From assembly GCA_002751075.1 (NCBI GenBank), contig NAOQ01000187.1:8981-38744 (forward strand): a DNA stretch of 29,764 nt, written 5' to 3'. Within the stretch, counting starts at the first letter, position 1, and each line of letters begins with the position of its first letter. The DNA comes from Ichthyophonus hoferi. Lineage: Eukaryota > Opisthokonta > Ichthyosporea > Ichthyophonida > Ichthyophonidae. Shown piece after piece: positions 1 through 11,118 of this stretch. A model generated the notes under the pieces. It saw nothing but the letters and a program-made list of their open reading frames with translations. It made no database searches and was not told the origin of the DNA. A program made the position numbers and the translations under genes.

Positions 1-284
1 TTAAGGATATATATAATGTACGATCGGAATTTCTGATCGGAAATTGCAATCAACTATTTCGGATTGGACAATCTAATCGAATACTTCTCAATCAATGTTC
101 CCAAAGGAAAACTAAAATAACTATTAAAGACCCTCGGCTGCCTCTGCCGTTCGGCGCAACCCGGCCATTTATACACATACGGTCTAAGGGGAAAATTACA
201 AAATTCCCGTAATTCACATAAAACTTTGCATATGTTACAATTACATCGTTATAGCAATATCTAGTCTACCGTTAGCATTCACAT
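1..284. other. Window edge, no gene; GC-rich patch beside a TATA-like box
   Basis: I see no credible reading frame here. Bases about 131-167 are unusually GC-rich for the window. Read on the minus strand, a TATAAA-like hexamer (168-173) lies just before this patch, which could be a promoter firing off the left edge. This is weak; composition alone could explain it. Confidence 0.2.
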
Positions 285-655
285 ATGATAATCAGTGTTT
301 CAGATCTCTCACCCATTAAAAAGTAAGAGATGCAGTGACAATTGTTATGATCTATATAATCATATAGCACCTTTTACCGATCGTACACACTGTGCCATTA
401 GCACTATCGCACCTAAATGAACTAAAGTAGGAGTTCCTTCTTCAATAATAGCTGAATATAGTTGTAATAGAAATTTAAAGATGGAGCCAACATATACACC
501 TGCCTCTACATTGTCTTCTATAGAAAGTAGATCAAACCAATTAGCTATTGCTATCAACGATTGATTACGAGAAACAATTGAGATCCCGAGGAATGTGGAC
601 AGATTCTTATGATTATTATACACGTAAACAAGATCGGACAAATTTGGTAGTCATA
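285..655 (+). repeat. Copy A of a diverged, repeated coding sequence of unknown family
   Basis: The plus strand aligns with about 14165-14525 (+) and, reverse-complemented, with about 29327-29740. The stretch from about 388 to 535 matches copy B over roughly 150 bases with little or no gapping and many differences in third codon positions, which is what a decayed protein-coding duplicate looks like. The shared protein signature is STIAPK followed by an (E)PTYTPAS-like segment and SIESRS. The copy is broken. The open frame on the opposite strand (360-641) is a shadow. Family not recognised: it could be a transposon gene or a host multigene family, and I treat it as a fossil. Confidence 0.5.
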
Positions 656-2059
656 ATAACTACCCCGAGCACTTAAAAAGCTTATACACGGCTACTTTGT
701 CGCATGAGCACAAATGTCTCTGTCTGTGACATAACTAAGCCGTAGAATTAAGAATTTTTATTTGTTATTACTCTCGGCCTATAATAGTCATATGCCGTCC
801 CAGATAAATAAGGATAGCACTATAGATGGCCAGATCTGCTGAAGTCCATAGACTCGTGCAAAAGAGTAGATCAACGGTCCTGGGAAGGAAATCATAGATT
901 GATAATAACTAATCGAAAACCCTCTAGAAGTATGTGTAAGGGAGATATTAAATAAAGGTTAGTTAGCCCACTCTAGAGATTCTGCTTGCAATATTTTGTG
1001 TTTTGTACTGTATAGTATTGTAATTTTTTATTAATGAATGTACTCTGTGTTATTAATTAGTAAAAGCAACTTCCATTACCTCCAATCTGCTCAATATTGG
1101 TGTTAGCATTCAATTATTACGTTGGCCTGGTATGCCAATGCCCAGGGTGGGGCGCGAAAATTGATCGAGGAGCTCACTTATTTGATACAGGTTGTAATTT
1201 CAGTTTACAGCGATAAAAAAATAAATACAAGAGGGTATTGTAGGCAGATACTGCAATTTAAATCTAACAAATAGAGTTAAATGATGCAATATGATCTTAT
1301 TAAACATTAATTAGCTGTCTATTATTTATATTAGTCGTATATTAGTTGCTCATTAATCGCGAATATTAATGTCTAATTGAAGCTTGTTTGCTATTTTATT
1401 TATAGCGATTTTACCCCCACAACGAAAAACTCAAAATATCGATCAAAACACAATTGCATTAATAATACAGTGGAGTTTAAAGCCAATAACTCTGTTAAAT
1501 CATCTAAAATTAAGACAGTACACCAATCATGTATATGTTTTAATAATATAAATTTATCATATATTTATACATATATAAATACGTAAGAGTACAAATAGAC
1601 TTACAATAGATCATAATTTACTATAAAAAAAGACTCGCTTATTCACACATTAGCATGCAATGTGCAAGCCTTTTAGTTCTAAAAAATCACGTGGGTTCAT
1701 TACCTGCTAGCGTATATAAAAAGATTAGTATCACAATGATTGGCTAATGAATGATTAAAATGCTGTTGGGCCTATAAGACCTAGTATCGGATTCTTGGAT
1801 TCCACAGCAACTACGAATCATTTATCTCATTTGGCAGCTTGGGACTAATTCAACTGCTCAGGCTTATTAAATTTCACGCAAAGAAGCAGAGATGGAGCAG
1901 GGTTGTAATTATCTATCTTTATTCCTTTTATGTAGATTCTATAATAAAAAAGATTTTAAAAACAATATTTAAAAACATTTACGTAAACAAATGTAAGAAG
2001 TCTATACTTTATTAAATTATTTGTATATTGTAAAAAGAAGCAAGTCATAAGAAGTCAAA
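656..2059. other. Intergenic region upstream of tropomyosin
   Basis: This stretch is AT-rich with no supportable gene. Two sites stand out: an E2F-like GGCGCGAAAA at 1151-1160, inside a short GC-rich patch that also holds a small inverted repeat (TTGGC...GCCAA, about 1124-1140), and an E-box-like CACGTG at 1688-1693, about 545 bases before the tropomyosin start. Either could belong to the tropomyosin promoter. This is motif matching only. Confidence 0.3.
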
Positions 2060-2232
2060 ATGTACCATGCGATCCAAGGAAATTTCGGGCCTGTGCGGGA
2101 TTCCTTCGATTCTGGTAGACCACTTAAGCGTTTACAATATCATCATGTGTCAGCTTGACATAAAGTTTATTCTTTTTTTTTTTTGTGGTTTCAACTTTTT
2201 TTGTCGTTGGGAAGCCGTCATAAAAATTAAAA
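2060..2232 (+). promoter_or_regulatory. Probable tropomyosin 5' leader with a 32-codon upstream ORF
   Basis: An ATG at 2060-2062 opens a 32-codon frame (MYHAIQGNF...) that closes with TGA at 2156-2158, before the tropomyosin ATG at 2233. Its first 65 bases are much more GC-rich than the surroundings. After it comes a long T-rich tract (about 2168-2203) ending near an AG, so part of this stretch may be a 5' UTR intron with a donor near 2115 (CTG|GTAGAC). If it is transcribed unspliced, the upstream frame would reduce scanning to the main start. Confidence 0.35.
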
Positions 2233-4195
2233 ATGGAGGCAATTAAGAAGAAAATGGAGAGTCTCAAGTTGGAGGCTGCGAATGCTTCCGAACGCGCTGA
2301 GAAGGCTGAGGCTGCACTCAAGGAAATCAAGGAAGGAGCTGAAGGCGCTGAAGAAACTATTCATTCCCTTCAGAACAAGATCAAGCTTCTTGAAGTAAGT
2401 GTTTCATAATTCTATTTATTCTTATTGTGCTTCTATGCCTTTATAGGTTTTTTATTGGGTTGTATTTATTCTTATTTTCTACACCCCCCCCCCACCATCC
2501 TCAATGCTCTTCTGCTCCTTGTTCATCCTATCTCCACCAAAGTTTAAATCTTCAAAAGAATAGTCATTTCACATGTTTTTGTTCGCTCATTCATAATTTC
2601 ATTCTTCCTTATTACAACCTATCATTTAATCATTCCATTCCAGGGTTGTTTCATTTATCTTACTGTACTTGTACTTACTCTATTCTAACGTGGGTTTAAT
2701 GCACAAAATCAGTCTTTGGTTTTGAAATTTAAGTCATAGCAAACAACACAGAGCACTTATAACAAGCAAAATATAGTCAGCTTTGATTATTTTCTTTGGA
2801 TTTTGGGATTTTATTGCATAGATATTGAAGTATTTGCATAAAATAATATGTTTTGGACATCAGTCCCTTGAATACATATCTTTTTGAATATAGTAGTCGC
2901 CCTAATTGAAAAATGATTTTTTATGTGTATGTGTATACGTGTATCTATGTGTATATTATTACTACAACTATATTGTATGCACAATGTGCATAATATTGAT
3001 GTTAATTATTTACTCAATGGAGTATCAGATTTCAATTGTATATTTACTATAGCTATATATATATATATGGTATATGTGAAAAAAAAGTGTTGAATTAAGT
3101 GTGGAAAAGGTATAGGAACCGAGGATAGGCGACGGAACATTTACAGCTTTATTAATCCATAAAACATTTTTAATCATATATTAATGGATTATATTAATCA
3201 TTAAAAATTATACTAGTTTTATCAAGTCATATCTGCCAATCATATTCCTTTGAATCTTTTTTTTTCCATTAAAATATATTTGTGTATTTTTATTTTTTCT
3301 ATTATATTTAATTGCATTATATTTATTTGACTAATGAAACAGTTACATCTATTTATTTTTTGTTATATTATTAAACCTTATCCCTTTTTTAATAGACGTA
3401 CTAACCGTATATATTTCCACACAGAACGATCTTGAAAAGGCCGAGGAACGTAGTGAAGCAAATGCCGCCAGAGCTCAGGAATATGAAGCCCGCGCCGAAG
3501 AGGCTGAACGTAAGGTGCGTGGAGGAGCTGGAAGCAAAGAGCTTGATAGAATGGAGGAGATGAAGGAAGAAATCATAGCTTTGAAGAAACAGGCTGATGA
3601 CAATGACTTGGAGAGAGAACAGTTAGAAAGGAAAGTGAGAGATCTTACAAATGCCAATGAAGACTTGGAGGAGAAAATCTTGACGGAGAAGAAGAAGTAA
3701 GTCATTGGTTAGTTGGCAAATCTAGATTTAGGCTTTGATTAGCTTGTATCTTAAGTTGTGTTTTTTATTTTTGTATTGATTTGTTAATTTGAATTTCTGT
3801 TTGTTTTATGTTGGTTGGGTTATAAATACTTTGATGTTTCTCTTGTATTTTTTTTTAAATTATTATAGTTGTTTAGAAAAGAGAGAAGGGATGAACTTGG
3901 AAGTCAACCTACTTACTTTTTGGTGTTTTCTGAGTTGTATTCTTTCTAGGAGCTTTTTTTTTTGGAGCATGCATACTTCCGTCACAGCTATTAATTATAG
4001 AAACGGAATAGTTCCATAGATGGGATTATACATATGGAGTTAAGAAAAATAAATGAGACTAGTGTATGAAATTGGAAGTGGAAGTTAATCCTACAGTATC
4101 TATTTCAATATTAAGCACTAATAGATCTCTATTGGCACTGTAGGTATGATGATATCAAGAAGGAACACGATGAGATGCTTGCTGAACTTTTGTAA
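2233..4195 (+). CDS. Short tropomyosin (161 aa), three exons
   Basis: Exons are 2233-2394, 3425-3696 and 4144-4195 (stop TAA 4193-4195), with donors GTAAGT and GTAAGT and acceptors CACAG and TGTAG; junction phases are 0 and 2 and the frame closes cleanly at 161 residues. The start has a strong context (AAAAATGG). The product is an almost pure coiled coil that should lie along actin filaments. The N-terminus MEAIKKKMESLKLE resembles the animal MDAIKKKM-type end, and the C-terminus (EKKKYDDIKKEHDEMLAELL) resembles the last exon of animal tropomyosins. The length equals that of fungal tropomyosins such as fission yeast Cdc8, against 284 for muscle forms. Heptads run without a break over residues 4-85 (I4, M8, L11 ... 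A81, V85). They are interrupted by Gly87, Gly88 and Gly90, then resume in a shifted register from M97 to L160. Family assignment is firm; the glycine hinge is unusual. Confidence 0.93.
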
Positions 4196-5048
4196 AGGGA
4201 GCGTTAGTATCTAGTTATTTATTTTTCGAAGAAACAACATTGAGTTTGTAATCGAATGTGTGCTTGACATATTGGTCTCCACACGCTTATTATTAAAAGT
4301 TGGTACTTGGCTATGTTCCTCATTGACTTCATGTGTCTTGTGTATTTGAGTTTTTTCCTGGTTATGCTTGCCTTAATTATTGAAGCATTACTAGATTGTT
4401 ATGTGATAAGTGCTAGAAATTACCTCCTGTTTTCTTGTTAGGCGGCCACTAAAGTGGTTTTTTTTTTAATCGTGGTAAGTGTAAAAACAAATAACCTTAT
4501 AATGATGTATATTGTAGCTAATCAATGGGTAGAAAAATGTCGAGTTGTGACAAAACATAAATTCGATTGGTATTTGTATTGTTCGAGTTGATGTATATAT
4601 GGTGCGATAAAACAGTTTCAAGACAAAAAATAACCAAGTACTCGCTGTATTTTTCTCTTTTGGGTCTTGGTTTTTCATGAAAAATCATAATTAAATGCGT
4701 TATATAGGGTCTTATCTTGCAGGCGAATTTAATAACTACTTGAATATTACCATCAACGTTATCACCTCGCAATAGTAATTTCATAATATGCGAGGTAGAT
4801 TAAATTGGAAATTAAACCTGAATTTAAAATTGTTTATGTATTACTATTCTGATTAGGAAAAAGATTGTTTTTAGTTTGATCGTTCACTTATAGACGCGAT
4901 TTCAAGTGAAAAAGGCATTTTAAAAAGTCTATCTAGTTGTCCAATTTGGTATGGAAGTGGGAATTATTGTTTTCTGGCTTTAAAGTTTTTTAGTTCTGTT
5001 TTATATATTGCTACTAATGTTTTATGTTTATTTATTATTTATGTGCAG
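4196..5048. other. Tropomyosin 3' UTR and AT-rich spacer
   Basis: The first few hundred bases after the stop should be 3' UTR; no clear AATAAA lies close behind the stop, so the transcript end is not fixed. The open frames between 4466 and 4784 on the minus strand have neither coding composition nor splice support. Confidence 0.4.
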
Positions 5049-5212
5049 GGCCAGATGGTTATTGTAGTAGCGTCTTGACCGGTGCGAGGGTTTTCTTCAG
5101 CACTCCTCTGATTAATTACTATCAGCTTATTGATTCGTGTGGACTGACAGAGCTGTTAGATTTTGAATCGACGTCTTGTGATTTAGATGATAATGGCGAG
5201 CTTAATTTATTG
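5049..5212 (+). CDS. Possible isolated exon, unrecognised
   Basis: A plus-strand open frame of raised GC starts after a plausible acceptor (TGTGCAG, ending 5048) and reaches a possible donor at 5213 (TTG|GTTAAG) or 5219 (AAG|GTCATA). It would encode GPDGYCSSVLTGARVFF..., acidic near its end (CDLDDNGE). I find no partner exon with a matching phase and no family resemblance. It could be an exon of an unfinished gene model, a fragment of an old repeat, or chance. Confidence 0.2.
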
Positions 5213-5789
5213 GTTAAGGTCATAGTTGATCAAATATGCTTTTGAACCAAGCAATAGCTAATCTACAAACCTTGCATCCAATCATTTTTACCCTATGCTC
5301 ATTCTTCGGTCCAAATTAAAATGATTAAAATAATTATTATTGGCTGATGTCTTTTGTGGAGCTTACTCTGATTGTTGATCTGCCAATCGCTCTAAAACAT
5401 TGTGCCCATATTTGGCAGGTTGCTTGCTCATTGACCAAACATTCCGTTTCTATAAGAACTGCATTAAATTGGTTAATTTGGACCAATCATTTGATGATCC
5501 TGCCTTGCAGTAAATTGAATTCCAACTCGAACATGTAATTTAAACTTTATTATTATCTGGAATTGCATGGATGCAAATATCAGATACATAAATATGTAGT
5601 ATACATTATACATAATAGATTGATTCTATATACATCATATATATAAATATATCTATTATATATTATATACTATATGTACAATACGTATATACACCATCCC
5701 ACTCTGATTAAAGTGTCCACTATTTTATTCTTGTTATATATTACTATTTTCTATGTATATGCTCTCATTTGCTCATTTCAATGGTGGTA

Positions 5790-6665
5790 TTATCTTGGCG
5801 CTATGTGTCGGAATCCTAGCTTCCAGTAGTGAATTCGGTTTCACTATGTACAGGCATCCTATGTCTGTTTTCTGCTTCACTTGAGCGGATGTCAAAGTCC
5901 TCTAAAAGGTTTCTTGGCGCGTCTTCTTCGCTGGTATCGAAAGAGACTTATACCCTTTGTTTCTTTTCTCCTACGGATCCCAATCTTGTTGCGGAGGGAA
6001 TGACAGTCTTGCGCTTTATTATTGGTACTGTAAGAGTAGATATATCTTTTCTCGTTACTGTCATAACCATCTCTTGTAACGGCGAAAAAAAATTTGTATG
6101 TTACTTTATTGTGTAACACTATGAAATTGGGATCCAGAATAAGTCTGTGACTGTTGGTTATATATTTGTTGGTTGGTTGACCAAGTGATAAGCATTTGAG
6201 ATAAGCATATTGTTGAACAGGTACTCAACCTAATTGTTATCTAACATGTTGTCAGCAACATGTTATCCAATGATTATGTAAAGAGTTTTTCTGGAGCCTA
6301 TGTATCATTAATTATTGTGTGATTAAATGCGAATGACCTATACAACCTAAACAAATCACGATAAAATCACGTGCTAGATTACACTAAACCTCTAGTCCTA
6401 ATTTAATATAATTAGTGACATCATGTAATTAACTAATTATCCTTAACTAGTTTTTAACTCTTCCGAACCGATTGTAATCTCATTTTAAACGCTATTGAAT
6501 ATTTAGAGATACAATGCAAAATAAAAAATAAACAATCTGTATTTTTGCACAAGATATCACGAAATATTCAGTCTAATAACTGTAGCTAAAATAATTCAAC
6601 AGTATATTAAAGCTTAATGTTACTAGGTTGGTTAAATATATGATTTAGAGTGTTGAACGCAGCTG
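5790..6665 (-). repeat. Probable 3' LTR of the copia element (left copy)
   Basis: This aligns collinearly, with small gaps, with 12405-13285. Shared landmarks include an ATCTTGG/ATCTTTGG start, GATCC followed by AATCTTGTT / AACCTGGTT, a GGATCC block with GGTTATATA...TTGTTG, and a CTAGTCCTAAT / CTAGTACCTAAT block near the far end. Exact termini and target-site duplications could not be read. The open frame at 5829-6116 falls in this repeat and is not called as a gene. Confidence 0.5.
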
Positions 6666-8189
6666 TGCTGTAGTATTGGTTGAGTAGTTCAAATTTAGTG
6701 AACTCCCATTGATTAGTATCAATGACTTTGATGAAGGTATTTCAGTTTTCCTCTTTTTTGATGAAGTTATAAAAATAAAGTTTTCATAACACATTATCAA
6801 GCAGTGATTGGCCTTTTTAAAAAAACAAATAATAGAATAGTAAGAGTTAGAGGTTGATTCGGTCGATTTTCACAACAATTTTGATAACATATTACCAAAA
6901 TTTCTTCTTTCCAATCTGGAAGGGAGTTATATGAATTACAATTGGCTGTAAAGAAGAGTTTAAAATTAATACATTGAGGATAAAAATTAGAAGCGTCTGA
7001 TAGGTGCATCATAGTTGAATAGTCTTGATTTTAATATATTGGTTACTGAAATTGATTGATTGAAGTATTTAGTATAATTGTTATGTTTGGAATGGATCAG
7101 TGTTCATTGGTACATGGGATGCCTAAACGTTTTCCTGCTTGAAGATTGCATTCCATTGCATGAATATTTGTTTGATTTGATTGGAAAGTTGTTGTATGAG
7201 TAGATTATGGATGTGATTTTGCTATTCCCTAATGCCCATAATTTGGTGGAGAACAGATTGTATTTCTCCGAGAAGAAAGTTAGTGTCTATTTCTGTTTGG
7301 GCACCTATCAATAGATTTGGGTTATTGGTTTTGATATTTCCAGCAGGTTAACCTGGTGGTTGATGTTTCTAATTGTGCACGTGTTTAGAATTTTAAAGAA
7401 CATTAGCATAACTAATGTTCTTTGATACTTAAACAACTAGAATAACAAAGAATGTTCACCAAGTATATCAAAGCTTATGTTGTACTATACACTATTCTTC
7501 ATTCCTGATTAACTGATTGATTTAGATTCAGTATCATTATTAATATAGTAATGCACTAGTACCTCATGTTTCTACTGATAAGGTTATTTATAATAAAGTT
7601 ATTAAGATACCATCACTACTTGCTAACGTAATAATATGTAGAAACGTCAATGCTATACCATTATATATATATATATATACATATATATATGAAACAGCTA
7701 TTGTTTGTAGTATAATGGTGTAATTAATAAATCATTATCCCTGTTGGTGTTAGCACTTACAAATCATAGGAACCTTGGGAATTGTAAGGCACCAGGACGT
7801 AATTAGTAATTGTAGGAAATAACATGATTACTTGTAGTTGTAATTTCTAATCAGAAATTGATCTCAACCAAGTATGTTGGAAAATTCCATTAAAGGAAGT
7901 TCTATACTCCAGAGAAGTTCTGATGGGTTAGAGGTAAAATGTTTTATGTAGCTGATGAAAGGACTATATCTGGCTAATTTAGGCAGAAGATGTACAGAAG
8001 GCAACTTATTACTTTCCGTTATTCTTTTATGCTGCGTATTTCAGTCATGTCGGTGTCCTTACACATTATTTAGGACTATGAAGGACATGTTTCACTTAGC
8101 ATCTTCCGTGTTGTATGATTTAACCATTTTTTTAATGTACCCCTACTGAATTAAGTAAATAAACCCCTTACTATATTTCCAGATCTGGC

Positions 8190-8622
8190 ATTACAGGTAT
8201 TTGACCAGAAAACACATCTTCCCAATTTAAAGTTGTTTCTTTACACTACTAATTAGTTTCTTGTGGTAGCATTTATATTGGAAACCGTTAGCATATCATC
8301 AATATAGACACATATTTTATGCAAATATTGGATATCATGGGATATAAACAAATGTGAGTAACCATTGGTCCATTAAAAATGCTCTGTAGTCAACAATACA
8401 ACTAAGGCATGCTACCAAGCACTGTGGATTGACTCAGTCATATAATAACCATTGAAATTTCCACATACTATGTAAAGTAGCTGAGTTCTCACATCCTTCA
8501 GGATAATGCATACAGACATTTTCCTTCCGTTTACTATTTAGGTAAGCTCCCACTACATGAAGTTGTATGGCCTCCAGATCCTTTGATGCTGCTACTGCTA
8601 GCAGAAAACATATAGTGGTCAA
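8190..8622 (-). pseudogene. Copia reverse transcriptase remnant
   Basis: Read on the minus strand, the stretch contains the RT segment with VAASKDLEAIQLHVVGAYLN and CMHYPEGC, and further on VYIDDM, the YxDD active-site box of copia RTs. RNase H would follow at lower coordinates (about 7.0-8.2 kb), but no clear motif survives. It is a broken fossil. Confidence 0.7.
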
Positions 8623-9604
8623 GGAACAGACTAGAGACTCAATGCCAATGTAGTCAATGGTTTCCCTTGGTCATCTACTATTACTGCAAGTCGTGCCTTC
8701 TATTTTTTTATATTCCTTAGCCATCACGTTTTATGTCAAAAACTTACATGGTTTTAACAAAGGTTCCCCCTTGGACCAGTCAATGATTCTCCAAGTGGAG
8801 TTGTCAGAGAAAATATTTGTCTCGCGTTGCATTGCTGCCTTCTGTAGAGATAATTGAGGCGAGTTTATAGCTCTATGGACTGATTTAAGTACAGTTTAAC
8901 CATATCAAATGACTTGGGTGGCTAAGTATATCTCATGTGTCAATGTTGGGTCTGGTTGGTATCATTTACTCAAATTTGTAGTAGAAGCTGCACATTGGTT
9001 GTTTTTTGAAAGTGTGCCAACATATTTTGTGTGGTCTGTCTCCTCCTTTTCTTCCTCACTCTAAACATCTTCAGGTTCCTCCTCATCATCTCTCCTTGAT
9101 TCCTCAATTTTCTTATTTCATCTTCTTCTTCCAAAATCTACTTTTCCTTAGTTAATACTATCTCCCGGGGTTCCTTCAACGGTAAAGGGTCACATTGTGA
9201 ATGGTAAGATGCCTGCACAGGCATGGTGGAATATTTGGTTACATGTCCTTGCATTATTCTGCTTTGGGGTTGTCCTCTTCATTGGACAAAAACTTTGGCT
9301 GCTTTTCATCATAAGGAAAACTTATTTTTTTAAACTTAACATTCCTACTCGTTGCAATCCGTATGTTCTTCACATGCAAGGTATGTTTGCTTTCTGAGAC
9401 TATTGTTATCACAGCATAATTTTCTTCAGCCGTCCTGGTGCTGTATTATTGGTAATCTCATCTTTGTAGTAGCAAAAGCATCTAAATGTTCTGCACTTGC
9501 TCAACAGCATGGTTGTTAGTCGCCATAAGTGTTAAGGTAGTGTTGATTTTAGTAGACACAAGGTTAGCAGCACATTTAAAGTAAAAGCTGCAGATGTAAT
9601 AGCT

Positions 9605-10090
9605 TCAATTCAAATGTACTGGGGCAGAACACTCTCTATCTTCATGCTCCCAATAAATAATTAAAACGATAAGCAATGTTTGGTGTAGTCTCTCATTGAG
9701 GCCATTTTTCTCAGGATAATAAGGAACAGTTGTTTGATGTAAAACACCAACTTTTGCCAGATATATCGAGAAGGCTGTGCTGAGGTATTCAGTTCCACTG
9801 TCAGTTGTAAGGGTAGTTATAGGCTTATCATGCATGGTAGTAGCATAAGCATATTATCTTTTGAAAGCCTTGAACGTGTTTTAATTTTTCTGAGCAAAAA
9901 TACTCTAATGTAGTGTAAGTATGCATCTGTGAAGGTCCTTATGTTCTGGAACCCTGAGTAGGACCTATTCACTAACCCAGTCAGGTCAGAGTGTGTTTAT
10001 TGTAGCATTCAAGCTAATTAGTCAGTTTGCTTTGCATACGGAATTCATCTGACTTTAGACATACTGCATGGGTTGCAGTCCTTATTCCTC
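9605..10090 (-). pseudogene. Copia integrase remnant
   Basis: The minus strand keeps the integrase core signature: an aspartate in LTTDSGTEYLST and a glutamate in PEKNGLNERLHQTL, spaced as in copia integrases, with the usual hydrophobic segment ahead of HQTTVPY. More decayed core sequence continues to about 10090. It is broken and lies upstream of the RT remnant, the gene order that separates Ty1/copia from Ty3/gypsy. Confidence 0.72.
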
Positions 10091-10422
10091 TTGTCCAGGA
10101 TCTTGTTGTTTGATTTGGACCAGGCCAGGGACATATTCGCTAGACTTGGATGCATGAATCTAAAATAGATGATTTCATAAGTTATCAGGCCTACATTAAT
10201 TTTTGTTTCTATTTCTGTGCTAAGAGTTTGCTTCTCAACTGCTATGTTGGTCTCCTGGAGTATAGAAGCTGACCCTATCTAACTCCCGTTTTTTTCTACT
10301 TCTTCTGGTGGGTTCACTGGAGCATCCAGCCTGAAGACTACATCATTTTTTTCTTTCCCCAGCATCACAACGGCTCTCTTCCAGAAAATTAGTACTGTGT
10401 CACCTTGGAGCACAGTTGTGAT

Positions 10423-11118
10423 GTCCTTTCCCTTCAATGAAGGTAATGATAATCAACCGATTTTGGATATGATATAAATATCACGCTCTTCGGTCTTACA
10501 TGGCCCACCTTTTGCCTACTCTTGCAGCTAGCCATACGCTACCAGGTCTGAAAGCTATGTTTTTTTTTTCCTTTCCCCACTCACCGTACGTTAAGTAGTC
10601 GTTTCGTAGTAGATTAAACTAGTAGTTAAAGTTCCTTCTTTTCTTAACATTCGGGATAGTAGTTGAAATAAGAAACTNNNNNNNNNNNNNNNNNNNNNNN
10701 NNNNNNNNNNNNNNNNNNNNNNNNNNNNNNNNNNNNNNNNNNNNNNNNNNNNNNNNNNNNNNNNNNNNNNNNNNNNNNNNNNNNNNNNNNNNNNNNNNNN
10801 NNNNNNNNNNNNNNNNNNNNNNNNNNNNNNNNNNNNNNNNNNNNNNNNNNNNNNNNNNNNNNNNNNNNNNNNNNNNNNNNNNNNNNNNNNNNNNNNNNNN
10901 NNNNNNNNNNNNNNNNNNNNNNNNNNNNNNNNNNNNNNNNNNNNNNNNNNNNNNNNNTCAGGTCCTTTCCCTTCAATGAAGGTAATGATAATCAACCGAT
11001 TTTGGATATGATATAAATATCACGCTCTTCGGTCTTACATGGCCCACCTTTTGCCTACTCTTGCAGCTAGCCATACGCTACCAGGTCTGAAAGCTATGTT
11101 TTTTTTTTCCTTTCCCCA
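10423..11118. repeat. Identical 157-base flanks around an assembly gap
   Basis: Bases 10423-10579 and 10962-11118 look identical over 157 bases, including a poly-T run. Between them lie about 98 further bases and the gap 10678-10957 (280 N). The bases after the first copy (10580-10677) are a noisy version of those after the second copy. This is what an unmerged contig overlap looks like, not a biological tandem repeat, so the element is probably about 540 bases shorter here in the real genome. Confidence 0.8.

Noticed and set aside
360-641. 93-codon open frame on the minus strand
   Set aside because: Alignment with copies B and C shows the ancestral coding strand is the plus strand; this frame is its shadow.
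5829-6116. 95-codon plus-strand frame with plausible splice sites, and its opposite-strand partner
   Set aside because: It lies inside the left LTR-like repeat, and the same sequence recurs, diverged, near 12.4-12.7 kb.
10962-11118. Tandem duplication inside the copia element
   Set aside because: Identity with 10423-10579 right across an N gap is better explained as unmerged assembly overlap.
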